The notes: a model not told the origin generated them from the sequence alone. A DNA stretch of 64,000 nucleotides from Lichenicola sp964247755 (GCA_964247755.1 CAXTVX010000001.1:434001-498000); one strand, 5' to 3'. Counted from the first letter of the stretch, positions 1 to 11,053 are shown. Program-made: numbers and translations.

Positions 1-520
1 CGAAGCCGAGCGCCTTGGAGCCGCTGGAGGTCAGGGCGGCAACCTGCGCCTTGATGATGTCGATGCCGCCGCCCGGCACCAGCCCGTTCAGGCCGGCGAG
101 CTGCGCGCTCAGGTGGGACGGGTCGGCGAACAGGCCGTAGATCGAGATCAGGCTGGCGATCGCGGGGAACAGCGCCAGCAGGCCGTAGAAGGTGATGCTG
201 GCCGCCTCGGCCATGATCCGGTCCTCGTTGAAGCCGGCGCCGGCACGCTTGGCGACCGCCCACCAGCCCTTGGCCGGGATCTGGTGCGGCGCCTCGGCGT
301 CGGCACCGGCCCGTTCGATATGCGGATCGTCGGTCGTCTCGGCTTCGGAGCGTTCCGGATCGGATCCCGGCGGCGTCGGCTCCGGCTGCCTCGGGCGACG
401 CGGCGGGCCCGCCGCCGGTGCCGGCTGTCGTTGCGGCAGGCCGGCCGGCCGGGGCAGCAGCAGGCCGATGGCCGCGAGGCCCATCAGCAGGACCAGGTTG
501 GGTCGGCCGGCTCTGTGCAT
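1..520 (-). CDS. YihY/BrkB (UPF0761) family inner-membrane protein, 3' end outside window
   Basis: Only the first 173 codons are visible, because the gene reads leftward off the window. Residues 8-23 are hydrophobic and are followed by a Pro/Arg/Glu-rich stretch to about residue 80. The family's usual opening follows: GWWAVAKRAG (85-94), NEDRIMAEAASITFYG (98-113), then a membrane helix LLALFPAIASLISIYGL. The family was once called ribonuclease BN, but it is now regarded as membrane proteins of uncertain function. The N-terminal extension is longer than usual, so the true start could be further in. The ATG at 520 has a GAGGA about 11 bases upstream. The family call is firm; the role is unknown. 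Confidence 0.85.
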   Translation of the reverse strand, partial: MHRAGRPNLVLLMGLAAIGLLLPRPAGLPQRQPAPAAGPPRRPRQPEPTPPGSDPERSEAETTDDPHIERAGADAEAPHQIPAKGWWAVAKRAGAGFNEDRIMAEAASITFYGLLALFPAIASLISIYGLFADPSHLSAQLAGLNGLVPGGGIDIIKAQVAALTSSGSKALGF

Positions 521-588
521 GCGTCGCGGGTCCTCGTGGTTGGCTGTGCGCCAGACGCTCGGCGGCACGGGTGGTTGCGCCGCGTCGG

Positions 589-1824
589 TCAGGCGGGATC
601 GAGCAGCCGGGCCACGCGCAGCGGCACCGGCGGGTGGCTGTCGTGCACCAGCGAGAACCAGGGGTCCGGCGTCAGGGTGGCGGCGTTGTCGCGGGCCAGC
701 CGCGTCAGGGCCGAGACCATCGGCGGTGCTCCCACCATGCGCCTGGCGAAGGCGTCCGCCTGGAACTCGTGCCGGCGCGACAGGGCGTTGCCGGCCAGGC
801 CCAGCAGCGGCGACACCGCACCCGCCAGCAGCATCGCCAGGACCAGGCTCAGCACCGGGTCGGGATGGCGGATGCCGAAGCCCGGCAGCAGCCAGGGCTG
901 ACGCGCGAGCCAGCCGATCGCGGCGAGCAGGCCGAACAGGAAGGCGACGCCGCGCAGCAGGCCGGTCAGGGTGTGGCGGTGGTGGAAGTGGCCGAGCTCG
1001 TGCGCGACCACCGCCTGGATCTCGTCGGGGGTGTGGGCGTCGAGCAGGGTATCGAACAGGACGATGCGCTTGGTCGGGCCCCAGCCGATGAAGTAGGCAT
1101 TGCCGCGGCTGGAGCGGCGCGACGCGTCCATCTCGAACAGGCCGCCGGAGCGGAACCCGGCGCGGGCCAGCAGCGCCTCGACCGGGCCGGCCATCTCGGG
1201 GCGGAGCGGCGTGAAGCGGTTGAACAGCGGGGCGACCAGGCGGACGTGGATCGTCGGCGCCAGCAGCATCGCCAGCGTCAGCGCGGCCCACGCCCACAGC
1301 CACCACGGTCCGTGCAGCGCCCGCATCGCCCACAGGATGCCGGCCAGGATCGGGCCGCCGACCACCGCCGTCAGCAGCCCGGCCAGGGCGGTGTCGCGCA
1401 GGAACAGGCCGGGGCTGCGCCGGTTGAAGCCGTGCCGCCCTTCCAGCACCAGGCTGCGCCAGGCGGCGAGCGGCAGACCCAGCAGGCTGGCGGCGAGCCA
1501 CAGCACCCCCGCGATCAGGAGGCTGCGGACGATCGACGGGCCGATCCGGGCGGAAACGAGGCCTGACACGAGGTCGAGGCCCCAGACCAGGGCGACGATG
1601 CCGGCGAGGAGGTCGAGCACGGCGGACACCGCGCCGAAGCGCAGGCGGTCGAGCCCGTAGGCGACCGCCTTGCGATGGTCGTCCGGCGACACGGCCGCGA
1701 CGAAGGCGACCGGCACCACCGCGGCGCCGTTGCGGATCGCCTGCGCCTGCCGCCGGTCGAGCAGCAGCCCGACGCCGGTACGCACGACCGACCAGGCGAT
1801 CACGGCGGCGAGCAGGACCGGCAT
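589..1824 (-). CDS. M48 family zinc metalloprotease, Ste24/CAAX protease-1-like
   Basis: A 411-residue integral membrane peptidase. The zinc site is HELGH (275-279), with the third ligand expected at Glu353 in RRHEFQADAFA. The Ste24-type segment DASRRSSRGNAYFIGWG (233-249) and KRIVLFDTLL precede it, and the N-terminal half carries several hydrophobic helices. Eukaryotic Ste24 trims prenylated proteins; bacterial members are thought to act in membrane-protein quality control, so the substrate here is unknown. The frame is open to 1917, but the extra 31 residues are Pro/Arg-rich with no membrane character, so the Met at 1824 was chosen. The gene stands alone between YihY and a secreted aspartyl protease. 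Confidence 0.88.
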   Translation of the reverse strand: MPVLLAAVIAWSVVRTGVGLLLDRRQAQAIRNGAAVVPVAFVAAVSPDDHRKAVAYGLDRLRFGAVSAVLDLLAGIVALVWGLDLVSGLVSARIGPSIVRSLLIAGVLWLAASLLGLPLAAWRSLVLEGRHGFNRRSPGLFLRDTALAGLLTAVVGGPILAGILWAMRALHGPWWLWAWAALTLAMLLAPTIHVRLVAPLFNRFTPLRPEMAGPVEALLARAGFRSGGLFEMDASRRSSRGNAYFIGWGPTKRIVLFDTLLDAHTPDEIQAVVAHELGHFHHRHTLTGLLRGVAFLFGLLAAIGWLARQPWLLPGFGIRHPDPVLSLVLAMLLAGAVSPLLGLAGNALSRRHEFQADAFARRMVGAPPMVSALTRLARDNAATLTPDPWFSLVHDSHPPVPLRVARLLDPA

Positions 1825-1944
1825 CGTCAGCGGCCCCGACCGGGACAGGGTGGGCGCGGGTGGCGGGCGGACACGAGGCGGCGCATTCCGGGCTCCGGTG
1901 CAGCAGGAGGACAGCACCGAGATGGGGTTCGAGAGGGCCCCGGT

Positions 1945-2805
1945 CTAGCGGGCCGTTGTCGCCGGCCGGAACCAGGCCCGGCCTTTCGCCAGGTCGAGCG
2001 TGACATCCCATCGCCCGAGAACGGTCTCGCCGATGTCGCCGTCCATGATCAGGTTGCCGACGGAGGCGGCTCCGTGAACCGGAATGCCGCCCTGCAGGGA
2101 GAAGTCGGCGACCTGACCCTCGTGATGCGAGGGATCGAGCTTCAAGGCCGTTGCGACGTGCTGCCCGATCATGAGCGGGCCGGTGTTGCCGTCGTCCAGC
2201 TCCATCCATGCCTGCCCCGCCGGGGTTGGGACGGCTCCATCCACGGTCAGGGCGACACCCTCCACGTCGCGCACGAGACGGACCGGCACCACGGTCGCCC
2301 CCCGTATGCGGCGCACGGCACTTGCCGCCGTTTCCACCACGATCTCGTGCGCCCCCGGCCTGATCGTGATCACCCGGCCGGCGAACAGGTCCAGGCCGAC
2401 CGCGCCGGCAAGACGCGGCATGTCGGGTGGCATGGAGGTCTGGAGGTCTGCGACGCCGGCGATCGGCGCGGTGAAGTCGCGCCCGCCCAGCGACAGGTGG
2501 AGATCGTCGCAACGGCGCATGTCGCCGCGCTCGCCGATCGCCCTGAAACCGGTGATCTGGCCCCACGGGCTGCAGCCGGCGGTCGCGGCCGTCGCCGGCG
2601 TGACGATCGTGACACCTATCCCGGTGTCGAACATGTAGAGGCCCGGATGCCCACCGACCGAGGCCCGGATCCCGGTGAGGCGATGCGGCAGGGACAGGGT
2701 GGGGATGATCTGCGGCGACCCTGCCTGGGCATGGACGACCGAGACCCCGGTGGCCAGGGCACCGGCAACCGATCCGCACAGCAGGATCACGGCCCGGAAG
2801 CGCAA
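1945..2805 (-). CDS. Secreted retropepsin-like aspartyl protease-family protein
   Basis: A 286-residue protein. The TTG at 2805 is preceded by GGAGG five bases upstream, and this start gives a clean signal peptide (residues 1-27, ending VHAQA). The retropepsin signature FDTGIG has its Asp-Thr-Gly at 60-62, within LYMFDTGIGVTIVTP. A second half-domain follows, with LMIGQHVATALKL and VLGRWDVTLDL. Single-domain aspartyl proteases of this kind (gag-asp/PF13650-like) are common in proteobacteria, but their substrates are mostly unknown. The frame stays open far upstream through the neighbouring gene, so the signal peptide and ribosome site decide the start. It may bind rather than cut, as proteolysis cannot be judged from sequence. 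Confidence 0.7.
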   Translation of the reverse strand: MRFRAVILLCGSVAGALATGVSVVHAQAGSPQIIPTLSLPHRLTGIRASVGGHPGLYMFDTGIGVTIVTPATAATAGCSPWGQITGFRAIGERGDMRRCDDLHLSLGGRDFTAPIAGVADLQTSMPPDMPRLAGAVGLDLFAGRVITIRPGAHEIVVETAASAVRRIRGATVVPVRLVRDVEGVALTVDGAVPTPAGQAWMELDDGNTGPLMIGQHVATALKLDPSHHEGQVADFSLQGGIPVHGAASVGNLIMDGDIGETVLGRWDVTLDLAKGRAWFRPATTAR

Positions 2806-2924
2806 GGCAGCCTCCAGGCGGACGCCACGCCCATGCCCACAGCCCGAGCGGGGGCGGCCCGGCTTCCGGAGGGAGAACCCGAGCCAACCAGCCGCCGAAG
2901 CGGCGTCGCGCAAGCGCGCGGGCT

Positions 2925-3914
2925 CTAGACCTCCACCACGATCTTGCCGACCTGGGCATTGGACTCCATGAACCTGTGCGCCTCGACGATCCCGTCGAGG
3001 GGAAAGCTGCGGGCGATCACCGGGCGCAGGCCGCCGGCGAGCCGGTCGAGCACGTAGCGCTTGCCGGCGTCGAGCCGCGCCGGATCGCGGGTGATCTCGA
3101 ACAGGGTGTAGCCGCGCATCGTCAGCCCCTTGCCGAGCGCCTCGAACAAGGGGAACGGGGTCGGCTCCGGGCTGAGGGCGCCGTACTCGATCAGGATGCC
3201 GCCCGGCGCCATCGCGCCGGCGAGCCTGGCGACGGTGGGGCCGCCGACCGGGTCGAACACGATCCGGGCCCCCTTCCCGTCCGTCAGGCGCATCACCTCG
3301 GCGGCGATGTCCTGCTCGTCCGTGAACACCATCTCGGTGTCCGGCACCGCGCGCGCCAGCGCGTCGGCCTTGGCGCGGCTGCGTGTCAGCGCGACCGGGC
3401 GGGCACCCTCCGCGCGGCACAGCTGGATCGCGGCGAGACCGACGCTGCTGGTCGCCGCCGGGACCAGCACGACGTCGCCGGTTCCGACCTTGGCGATGTC
3501 CACCAGCGCGCCCCAGGCGGTCAGGTACTGCATCCAGACCGAGGCGGCCTCGTCGAAGCCGAGCGCCGGCGGATGCGCCACCACGGCGTGCACGGGGGCG
3601 ATCACCAGCTCGCCGTACATCGGGTAGTCGCTCATGGAGAAGGCCGGGATCGTGCTGACCGCCTGTCCGGGCTCGAAGCCGGACACGCCCGGGCCGACCG
3701 CATCGACCACACCGGCCGCCTCGTAGCCGAGGCCCGAGGGGAAGCTGGGCGCCTCAAGATACATGCCGCTGCGGAACATCGCCTCCGCCCGGTTCAGCCC
3801 GAGGGCCCGGACCCGGATACGGACCTCGTTCTCGCCCGGCTCGCGCGAAGGCAGCTCCTCGATCTGCATCACCTCCGGACCACCGGTTTCATGAAAGCGG
3901 ACAATGCGGGGCAT
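2925..3914 (-). CDS. Medium-chain dehydrogenase/reductase, NADPH:quinone-oxidoreductase-like
   Basis: A 329-residue protein with the GroES-like N-terminal domain (GENEVRIRVRALGLNRAEAMFR; GLGYEAAGVVDAVGPGVSGF) and a Rossmann domain. The nucleotide-binding stretch is DVVLVPAATSSVGLAAIQL, followed by VFDPVGGPT. The cysteines that bind structural or catalytic zinc in true alcohol dehydrogenases are absent, so this is closer to the zinc-free quinone reductase branch. It probably reduces an alpha,beta-unsaturated carbonyl or a quinone with NADPH in the cytoplasm. The substrate cannot be predicted. The gene is leftward with about 120 bases to its neighbour, so it may be transcribed alone. Confidence 0.85.
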   Translation of the reverse strand: MPRIVRFHETGGPEVMQIEELPSREPGENEVRIRVRALGLNRAEAMFRSGMYLEAPSFPSGLGYEAAGVVDAVGPGVSGFEPGQAVSTIPAFSMSDYPMYGELVIAPVHAVVAHPPALGFDEAASVWMQYLTAWGALVDIAKVGTGDVVLVPAATSSVGLAAIQLCRAEGARPVALTRSRAKADALARAVPDTEMVFTDEQDIAAEVMRLTDGKGARIVFDPVGGPTVARLAGAMAPGGILIEYGALSPEPTPFPLFEALGKGLTMRGYTLFEITRDPARLDAGKRYVLDRLAGGLRPVIARSFPLDGIVEAHRFMESNAQVGKIVVEV

Positions 3915-4050
3915 GACGGGTTCCTCCGGACCTGGCGCCGGTGCGCTGCACCGGGACGCTTAGACGATGTGGGCGGGTCGGGCGGCCATGCCATCACGCT
4001 CAGAACTTCGTGAGAATGGCGGTGGCCGCGACGCAGACCCGGCGGCGCGG

Positions 4051-5772
<1,722 letters not shown>

Positions 5773-6037
5773 GGCGGTGTTCCTGTGCGGGCACCGGTCC
5801 GTCCGGACGGCACGGCATTGCCGCGTTCCGTCCCGTCCCTGCAGGCGACGACGGGTCCGGAGGCGATCCAGCAGGCGATGCGGATTGTCCTTCATGGCGA
5901 CGAGGACCGCCGTCACGCGTGACGACGGTACCGGTGTGTGGAAGTATCCTGAAACGCATATCACGCGACGGGAGCAAGATCCAAAAAAGAGAAGATGCCG
6001 ATGCTGCCGACGCACCGCCGGCGCACCGCGCCGTGGG

Positions 6038-6496
6038 TCAGAGAGGCAGGTGCAGGAACCGGTTGAAGCTGCTGGACCGGTAGTCCGAGAACGCCCCGCC
6101 ATCGACGAAGCCGCGGGAACGGTAGAGTGACAGGGCGGGGTCGAACGCCGGCCCGGTGCCGGTCTCCAGGCTCAGGCGGGTCAGGCCGCGTGTCCTCGCC
6201 TCGGCGACCAGATGATCGAGCAGCGCCGACGCGACGCCCCGTCGAAGGTGGTCGGGGTGGGTGCGCATCGACTTCAGCTCGCCGGTGCCGTGGCCCAGAG
6301 CCCTCAAGGCGCCGATCCCGACCACCTCCTCGCCGTCCCATACTGTCCAGACCGTGACCGCGGGCAACAGGAGCCCGGACAGGCCGAGGGCGAACACCGC
6401 GCCCGGCGGCGAGCTGGCATGCATTCCCGCCAGGTGGAGGGCCAGCAGGGACCGTGTGGCGTCGCCCGACAGGTCGTCGCGCCGGATCGCGAACAT
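6038..6496 (-). CDS. GNAT family N-acetyltransferase
   Basis: A 152-residue single-domain acetyltransferase. The fold is recognisable from VWTVWDGEEVVGIGALRAL (strands 2-3), the acetyl-CoA loop MRTHPDHLRRGVASALLDHL (the R-x-x-G-x-A form), and the C-terminal LSLYRSRGFVDGG motif seen in YsnE/PhnO-like members. It transfers an acetyl group from acetyl-CoA to an amine; the acceptor is unknown. It lies 30 bases downstream of the UbiB-family gene on the same strand and may be the last gene of that transcript, although the functions show no clear link. Confidence 0.85.
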   Translation of the reverse strand: MFAIRRDDLSGDATRSLLALHLAGMHASSPPGAVFALGLSGLLLPAVTVWTVWDGEEVVGIGALRALGHGTGELKSMRTHPDHLRRGVASALLDHLVAEARTRGLTRLSLETGTGPAFDPALSLYRSRGFVDGGAFSDYRSSSFNRFLHLPL

Positions 6497-6526
6497 CGCC
6501 CGGTCCGGTGCCGGCGCGGGAGGAGG

Positions 6527-7894
6527 CTAGGCCTGGCCGAGCGGCGGCGGCACCCGCGCCTCCGCCAGCGCGGCCGCCTGCCGGGCGGCGAGGTCGTCGG
6601 CAGCAAAGCCTTCCACCGTCTCGTGGTAGAGACGGTGCCAGTTCAGGTTCGCCTTGAGGCGCAGGAACACGCTGCCCAGCCCGACGGCGGAGCGGTCGAT
6701 CAGCACGAACTCGCGCGGCGGACGGACGCCCCCGGTGCGCTTCAGCCCGGCATGCACGCGCTCGGCCACCGAGCGGCCGAACAGCGGGTCGTCGGACTCC
6801 TGGATCGGTCGCACCCGGTCCTGCAGCAGCGGCTCGTAGATGAAGCGCGCCCACTCGTTGAGCACGTCCATGGTCTCGCGCGAGATGTCGGTGAAGCCCC
6901 AGCCCTGATAGGCGTGGAACGCCTGGTCGTCGTCGCCGGTCTCGATCGCCTGCTGCAGGTCGATCACGCCCTGCACGAACTGCGGCCGGAAGATCCTGAT
7001 CGCACCGAAATCGAGCAGGTTCAGGCCCTGGTCGGCGCGCACCTGGAAGTTGCCAAGATGCGGATCTCCGTGGATCACGCCGTAACGGTAGAACGGCAGG
7101 TACCAGGCCTTGAACAGGGCGCGCGCGACGGTGTTGCGGCTGTCGAGGTCGGGGGAGGTGTCGAGGTAGGCCTGCAGCGACATGCCGTCGAGCCAGGTCA
7201 TGGTCAGCAGTCGGGCGGACGACAGCGCGCCGACCGGCTCGGGGATGCTGACATCGGTCCGCCCGGCCAGCATGAGCCGGTAAAGGCGCAGGTGGGCCGC
7301 CTCGCGGCCGTAGTCCAGCTCCTCGCGCAGGCGCTCCGCCAGCTCCTTGTAGACCTCGTCGTGCTGGATCGCGTTGTCCAGGCGATGGTACAGCGCCATC
7401 GCCACGCGGAGCTGGCGCAGGTCGGCATCCACGGTGGAGACCATGTCGGGATATTGCAGCTTGGCGGCCACCTGGCGCCCATCATGCAGCGTCGCGCGGT
7501 GCACCTGGCCGAGGCTGGCCGCGGCTGCGGCCTCGCGCTCGAAGCTGGCGTAGCGGGTTTCCCAGTTCGGACCGAGCTCGGTGGCCATCCGCCGCCGCAC
7601 GAACGACCAGCCCATCGGCGGCGCGTTGGCCTGCAGCTGCGCCAGCTCGGCGGCATATTCTTCCGGCAGCGCGTCCGGGATGGTAGACAACAGCTGCGCC
7701 ACCTTCATCAGCGGGCCCTTCAGCCCGCCCAGCACCGCGCGCAGGTCTTCGGCGTGCGCGGTGCGGTTGGTGCGCAGTCCGATGCGGGCGCCTGCCATGC
7801 GCGCGGCGATGCCGCCGACGGCGCCGGAGGTGCGCGCCAGCCGACGGATCTCGCCGAACACGCTGCCGCCACGATCGAGGTCCTGTTCTGCCAT
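6527..7894 (-). CDS. UbiB/ABC1 (AarF) family atypical kinase
   Basis: A 455-residue member of the ABC1/ADCK/UbiB family. The N-terminal signature is KVAQLLSTIPDALP (from residue 64), in which the usual KxGQ reads KVAQ. The Ala-rich nucleotide loop is EAAAAASLGQVHRA (121-134), with invariant Lys145 in VAAKLQYP. The catalytic and metal motifs are VIHGDPHLGNF and LLDFGAIR. Family members are ATPases or kinase-like proteins that support ubiquinone synthesis. A UbiH-type hydroxylase lies two genes upstream on the same strand, which fits a quinone role. There is no C-terminal membrane anchor of the E. coli UbiB kind, so this is probably the shorter ABC1 subgroup. Confidence 0.86.
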   Translation of the reverse strand: MAEQDLDRGGSVFGEIRRLARTSGAVGGIAARMAGARIGLRTNRTAHAEDLRAVLGGLKGPLMKVAQLLSTIPDALPEEYAAELAQLQANAPPMGWSFVRRRMATELGPNWETRYASFEREAAAAASLGQVHRATLHDGRQVAAKLQYPDMVSTVDADLRQLRVAMALYHRLDNAIQHDEVYKELAERLREELDYGREAAHLRLYRLMLAGRTDVSIPEPVGALSSARLLTMTWLDGMSLQAYLDTSPDLDSRNTVARALFKAWYLPFYRYGVIHGDPHLGNFQVRADQGLNLLDFGAIRIFRPQFVQGVIDLQQAIETGDDDQAFHAYQGWGFTDISRETMDVLNEWARFIYEPLLQDRVRPIQESDDPLFGRSVAERVHAGLKRTGGVRPPREFVLIDRSAVGLGSVFLRLKANLNWHRLYHETVEGFAADDLAARQAAALAEARVPPPLGQA

Positions 7895-7897
7895 GGC

Positions 7898-9718
7898 TCA
7901 GACCTGCTCCGCTTCCAGCTCGTCGATGTAGCCCGCGATCACGTCCAGGCCCCTGCGCCAGAACGCCGGGTCGGTGGCGTCCAGGCCGAACGGCGCCAGC
8001 AGCTCATGGTGCCGCTTCGTGCCGCCGGCGCGCAGCATGGCGACGTACTTCTCCCGGAAGCCGGGATGGCCGGACTGGAACACGCCATACAGCGCGTTCA
8101 CCAGGCAGTCGCCGAACGCGTAGGCGTAGACATAGAACGGCGAGTGCACGAAGTGCGGCACGTAGGCCCAGAACGCGTCGTACTCGGGCGCGAACTCGAA
8201 CGCCGGTCCGAGGCTCTCGGTCTGCACCTCGCGCCAGATCGCGCCGATCCGTTCCGGCAGCAGCTCGCCGCCGCGCCGCTCGTCGTGCAGCCTGGTCTCG
8301 AAGCGGTAGAACGCGACCTGCCGCACCACCGTGTTGAGCATGTCCTCGACCTTGCCAGCCAGCATCCGGCGGCGGCGCGACGGGTCGGTCTCGGCATCGA
8401 GCAGGGCGCGGAAGGCCAGCATCTCCCCGAACACGCTGGCGGTCTCCGCGAGCGTCAGCGGCGTCGAGCTCTGCAGGTAGCCCTGTTCGGCGGCCAGCAC
8501 CTGGTGGATGCCGTGCCCCAGCTCGTGCGCCAGCGTCATCACGTCGCGCGTGCGGCCGTGGAAGTTCATCAGGATGTACGGGTGCGCCGACGGCACGGTG
8601 GGATGGGCGAACGCGCCGCTGGCCTTGCCCGGACGTAAGGCGGCGTCGATCCACGGCCGGTCGAAGAAGCGCTGCGCGATCCCGCCCAGCTCCGGCGCGA
8701 AGGCGGTATAAGCGCCGAGCACGTGGGCCCGCGCCTGGTCCCAGCCGACGGGGAGGTCGTCGTCCGACGGCAGCGGGGCGTTGCGGTCCCAGTGCTGCAG
8801 CTTCTCCAGGCCGAGCCAGCGCGCCTTGAGCGCGTAGTAGCGGTGCGACAGCCGGCCGTAATCGGCGGTGACGGCGCCGACCAGCGCGTTCACCACGTCG
8901 TCCTCGACCATGTTGCCGCGGTTGCGCGCACTGCCCGGCCGGGGATAGCCACGCCACCGGTCGGAGATCTCCTTGTCCTTGGCGAGCGTGTTGGTGATCA
9001 GCGAGAACAGGCGGATGTTGCGGTTGAACACCGCGCCGATCGCGTGCGCGGCCGCCTCGCGCACCGAGCGGTCGCGGTCGGACAGCCGGTTCAGCGCGTC
9101 GCCGACGGTCAGGCCGTTGCCGTCGATCTCGACGCGCAGGCCGGCCATGGTCTCGTCGAACAGCCGGCTCCAGGCGGAAGCACCCGTGACCGACTTCTCG
9201 TGCAGCACCCGCTCCACCTCCTCCGACAGCTGGTGCGGGCGGAACACGCGCAGGTCGCGCAGGAACGGCTGCCAGCGGGCGAGCGACGGCTCTGCCAGCA
9301 GCGGCGCCAGCGCCGCGTCGTCGATCCCGTTCAGCTCCAGGGTGAAGAAGATCAGCCGGGTGGAGATCTCCGTCACCCGCTCGCTGACGGACTGGGAGAA
9401 GCGGCCGATCGCCGCGTCCTCGGAGTCGCCCGCGAACAGCAGTCCGGCATAGGAGCCGGCGCGGCCGAGCAGCTCGTCGATGCGCTCGTACTCGGCGATG
9501 GCGGCGGCGAGCGCCGGGGCGTCCAGGCTGCCGAGCTGCCCGGCGTAACGCGCGGCAAAGGCTTGCGCCGCCGCGTCCGCTTCGGCGAGGTCGCGCTCGA
9601 GCTCCGGGCTGTCCTGGCGGTCATAAAGGTCGGACAGGTCCCATACCGGCAGACCGGCGGCGGCAGAAGGCGCGGCGGACAGCACGGCTGAGCGGTTGGC
9701 GGGCATGGGCGGCGTCAT
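7898..9718 (-). CDS. pepF: Oligoendopeptidase F (M3 family metallopeptidase)
   Basis: A 606-residue cytoplasmic zinc peptidase of the M3B/PepF group. The zinc motif is HELGHGIHQ (HELGH at 398-402), preceded by NFHGRTRDVMTLA. The next helix LTLAETASVFGEMLAF supplies the third ligand, the Glu of ETASVFGE. The N-terminal helical domain begins at about WDLSDLY (26-32), as is usual for PepF. It cuts short peptides and is a housekeeping peptide-recycling enzyme. The gene starts 90 bases below the UbiH-type gene and ends 3 bases before the UbiB gene, so the three are probably co-transcribed. Length and motifs are normal. Confidence 0.93.
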   Translation of the reverse strand: MTPPMPANRSAVLSAAPSAAAGLPVWDLSDLYDRQDSPELERDLAEADAAAQAFAARYAGQLGSLDAPALAAAIAEYERIDELLGRAGSYAGLLFAGDSEDAAIGRFSQSVSERVTEISTRLIFFTLELNGIDDAALAPLLAEPSLARWQPFLRDLRVFRPHQLSEEVERVLHEKSVTGASAWSRLFDETMAGLRVEIDGNGLTVGDALNRLSDRDRSVREAAAHAIGAVFNRNIRLFSLITNTLAKDKEISDRWRGYPRPGSARNRGNMVEDDVVNALVGAVTADYGRLSHRYYALKARWLGLEKLQHWDRNAPLPSDDDLPVGWDQARAHVLGAYTAFAPELGGIAQRFFDRPWIDAALRPGKASGAFAHPTVPSAHPYILMNFHGRTRDVMTLAHELGHGIHQVLAAEQGYLQSSTPLTLAETASVFGEMLAFRALLDAETDPSRRRRMLAGKVEDMLNTVVRQVAFYRFETRLHDERRGGELLPERIGAIWREVQTESLGPAFEFAPEYDAFWAYVPHFVHSPFYVYAYAFGDCLVNALYGVFQSGHPGFREKYVAMLRAGGTKRHHELLAPFGLDATDPAFWRRGLDVIAGYIDELEAEQV

Positions 9719-9808
9719 CCTGTTCGACCGGGTCGGATCGTCATCTGTGGTCGTAGGCGCTCGGGTGAAAGGGTGCCAGCCCGTCGGGCGGGCGGTCGGA
9801 CAGCCCGG

Positions 9809-10996
9809 TCAGATGCCGAGATCGGGGTCGTGCATGCGTGCGGCCAGCGCGTGGCGCAGCGGCGGAAGGTTGCCGACACGCAGCGCCGCGTCGCGCAGCA
9901 GCCGCGCCGGCAGGCTGTCGCCGGCGGCATACAGCCGCATGATCGCCTCCGCGCCAGTGAAGAACAGCCTGGTCTCGCGACGGTGCGCGGCCTCGTAGCG
10001 GCGCAGCGCCGCCGGGTCGGCCACGTCCCGTCCCTGGTCGAGTGCGGCGCGGAGAGCCGTGGCCAGGGCGTGCTGGCCGAGCAGGCCGAAATTGAAGCCG
10101 TGCGCGGTGGTCGGGTGCATGCCAACCGCGGCGTCGCCGAGCAGGGCGAAGCGAGGCGCCACGAAGCGGGCGGCATAGGTGGTCACCACCGGCACCGCAT
10201 GGCGCGCGCCCACCGGCCGCATCGCGCCGAGCCGGTTGCGGTAGCGGCGGGTCAGCTCGGCCCCGAACGCCCCGTCGTCCAGGGCGAGCAGGGCGTCGGC
10301 GTCGGCACGGTCCAGGGTCATCACCGCCGAGGACCGGCCATTGTTCAGCGGCAGCGTCACCAGGGTGCGGCCGTACTCGAACCAGGCGGTCGCGGTCTCG
10401 CCATGCGGCAGGGGGTGCTCGACCGGACAGACCAGCATGGACTGGCGGTAGTCGTGCAGCGCCGCCGGGATGCGCTGCTGGTCGCGCAGGCGGGAGCGCC
10501 TGGTGTCGGCGGCAACCACCAGGCCGGCGGACAGCGTCTGTCCGTCCGACAGCACCGTCCGGGCGATGCGGCCCTCGGCGTGCATCGACGCCACCGACCG
10601 GGCGGGCAGCAGGGAAACGTTCGGACGGGCGACGACCACGTCGTGCAGGGCGCGACGCAGCCAATGGTTGGGCACGAAGCGGCCAAGCCGGCCATCCGCT
10701 CCGCCATCCGCGCCGAAGTGCATGGCGTAGTGCGACGGGCCGTTCAGCACGCGCATGTGCCGCAGCGGCGCCACCGCGTCGTCCGGGATGCGCGCCCAGG
10801 CGCCGACAGCGTCCAGCATGGCGACCGAGCGGTCGGTCAGCGCGATCTCGCGGCCGTCATCGGCGGGATCGGCGAGTGCTGCAGCCGGCTGCGGGTCGAC
10901 CAGGGCGATGCGCAGGCCGGTATCGGCCAGCGATGCGGCGAGGGCGAGCCCGACCGGCCCTGCGCCCGCCACCACGATGTCGAAGTCCCGTGCCAC
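9809..10996 (-). CDS. UbiH/UbiF/UbiM family FAD-dependent ubiquinone hydroxylase
   Basis: A 395-residue flavoprotein monooxygenase. The FAD dinucleotide fold is at the N-terminus (VVAGAGPVGLALA, 8-20), and the second FAD motif, around residue 285, reads FALLGDAAVGMHPTTAHGFN. This organisation is that of the UbiH/UbiF/VisC hydroxylases that oxidise the ubiquinone ring. The HPTTAHGFN version resembles the UbiM subgroup (5-demethoxyubiquinol 5-hydroxylase) described in Neisseria and alphaproteobacteria. I infer UbiM-like activity but cannot exclude another ring position. The GAxxDG-like middle motif is not obvious. The UbiB-family kinase two genes downstream supports a quinone pathway role. Confidence 0.78.
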   Translation of the reverse strand: MARDFDIVVAGAGPVGLALAASLADTGLRIALVDPQPAAALADPADDGREIALTDRSVAMLDAVGAWARIPDDAVAPLRHMRVLNGPSHYAMHFGADGGADGRLGRFVPNHWLRRALHDVVVARPNVSLLPARSVASMHAEGRIARTVLSDGQTLSAGLVVAADTRRSRLRDQQRIPAALHDYRQSMLVCPVEHPLPHGETATAWFEYGRTLVTLPLNNGRSSAVMTLDRADADALLALDDGAFGAELTRRYRNRLGAMRPVGARHAVPVVTTYAARFVAPRFALLGDAAVGMHPTTAHGFNFGLLGQHALATALRAALDQGRDVADPAALRRYEAAHRRETRLFFTGAEAIMRLYAAGDSLPARLLRDAALRVGNLPPLRHALAARMHDPDLGI

Positions 10997-11053
10997 CCTG
11001 CCCTCGTTGCCGCCGCTCCTGCATCTGGTGCGTCGGCGGCGGATCGGGAAGCG

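Noticed and set aside
6212..8638. An 808-codon rightward frame opposite GNAT, UbiB and pepF
   Set aside because: It spans three well-supported genes on the other strand and has no domain of its own.
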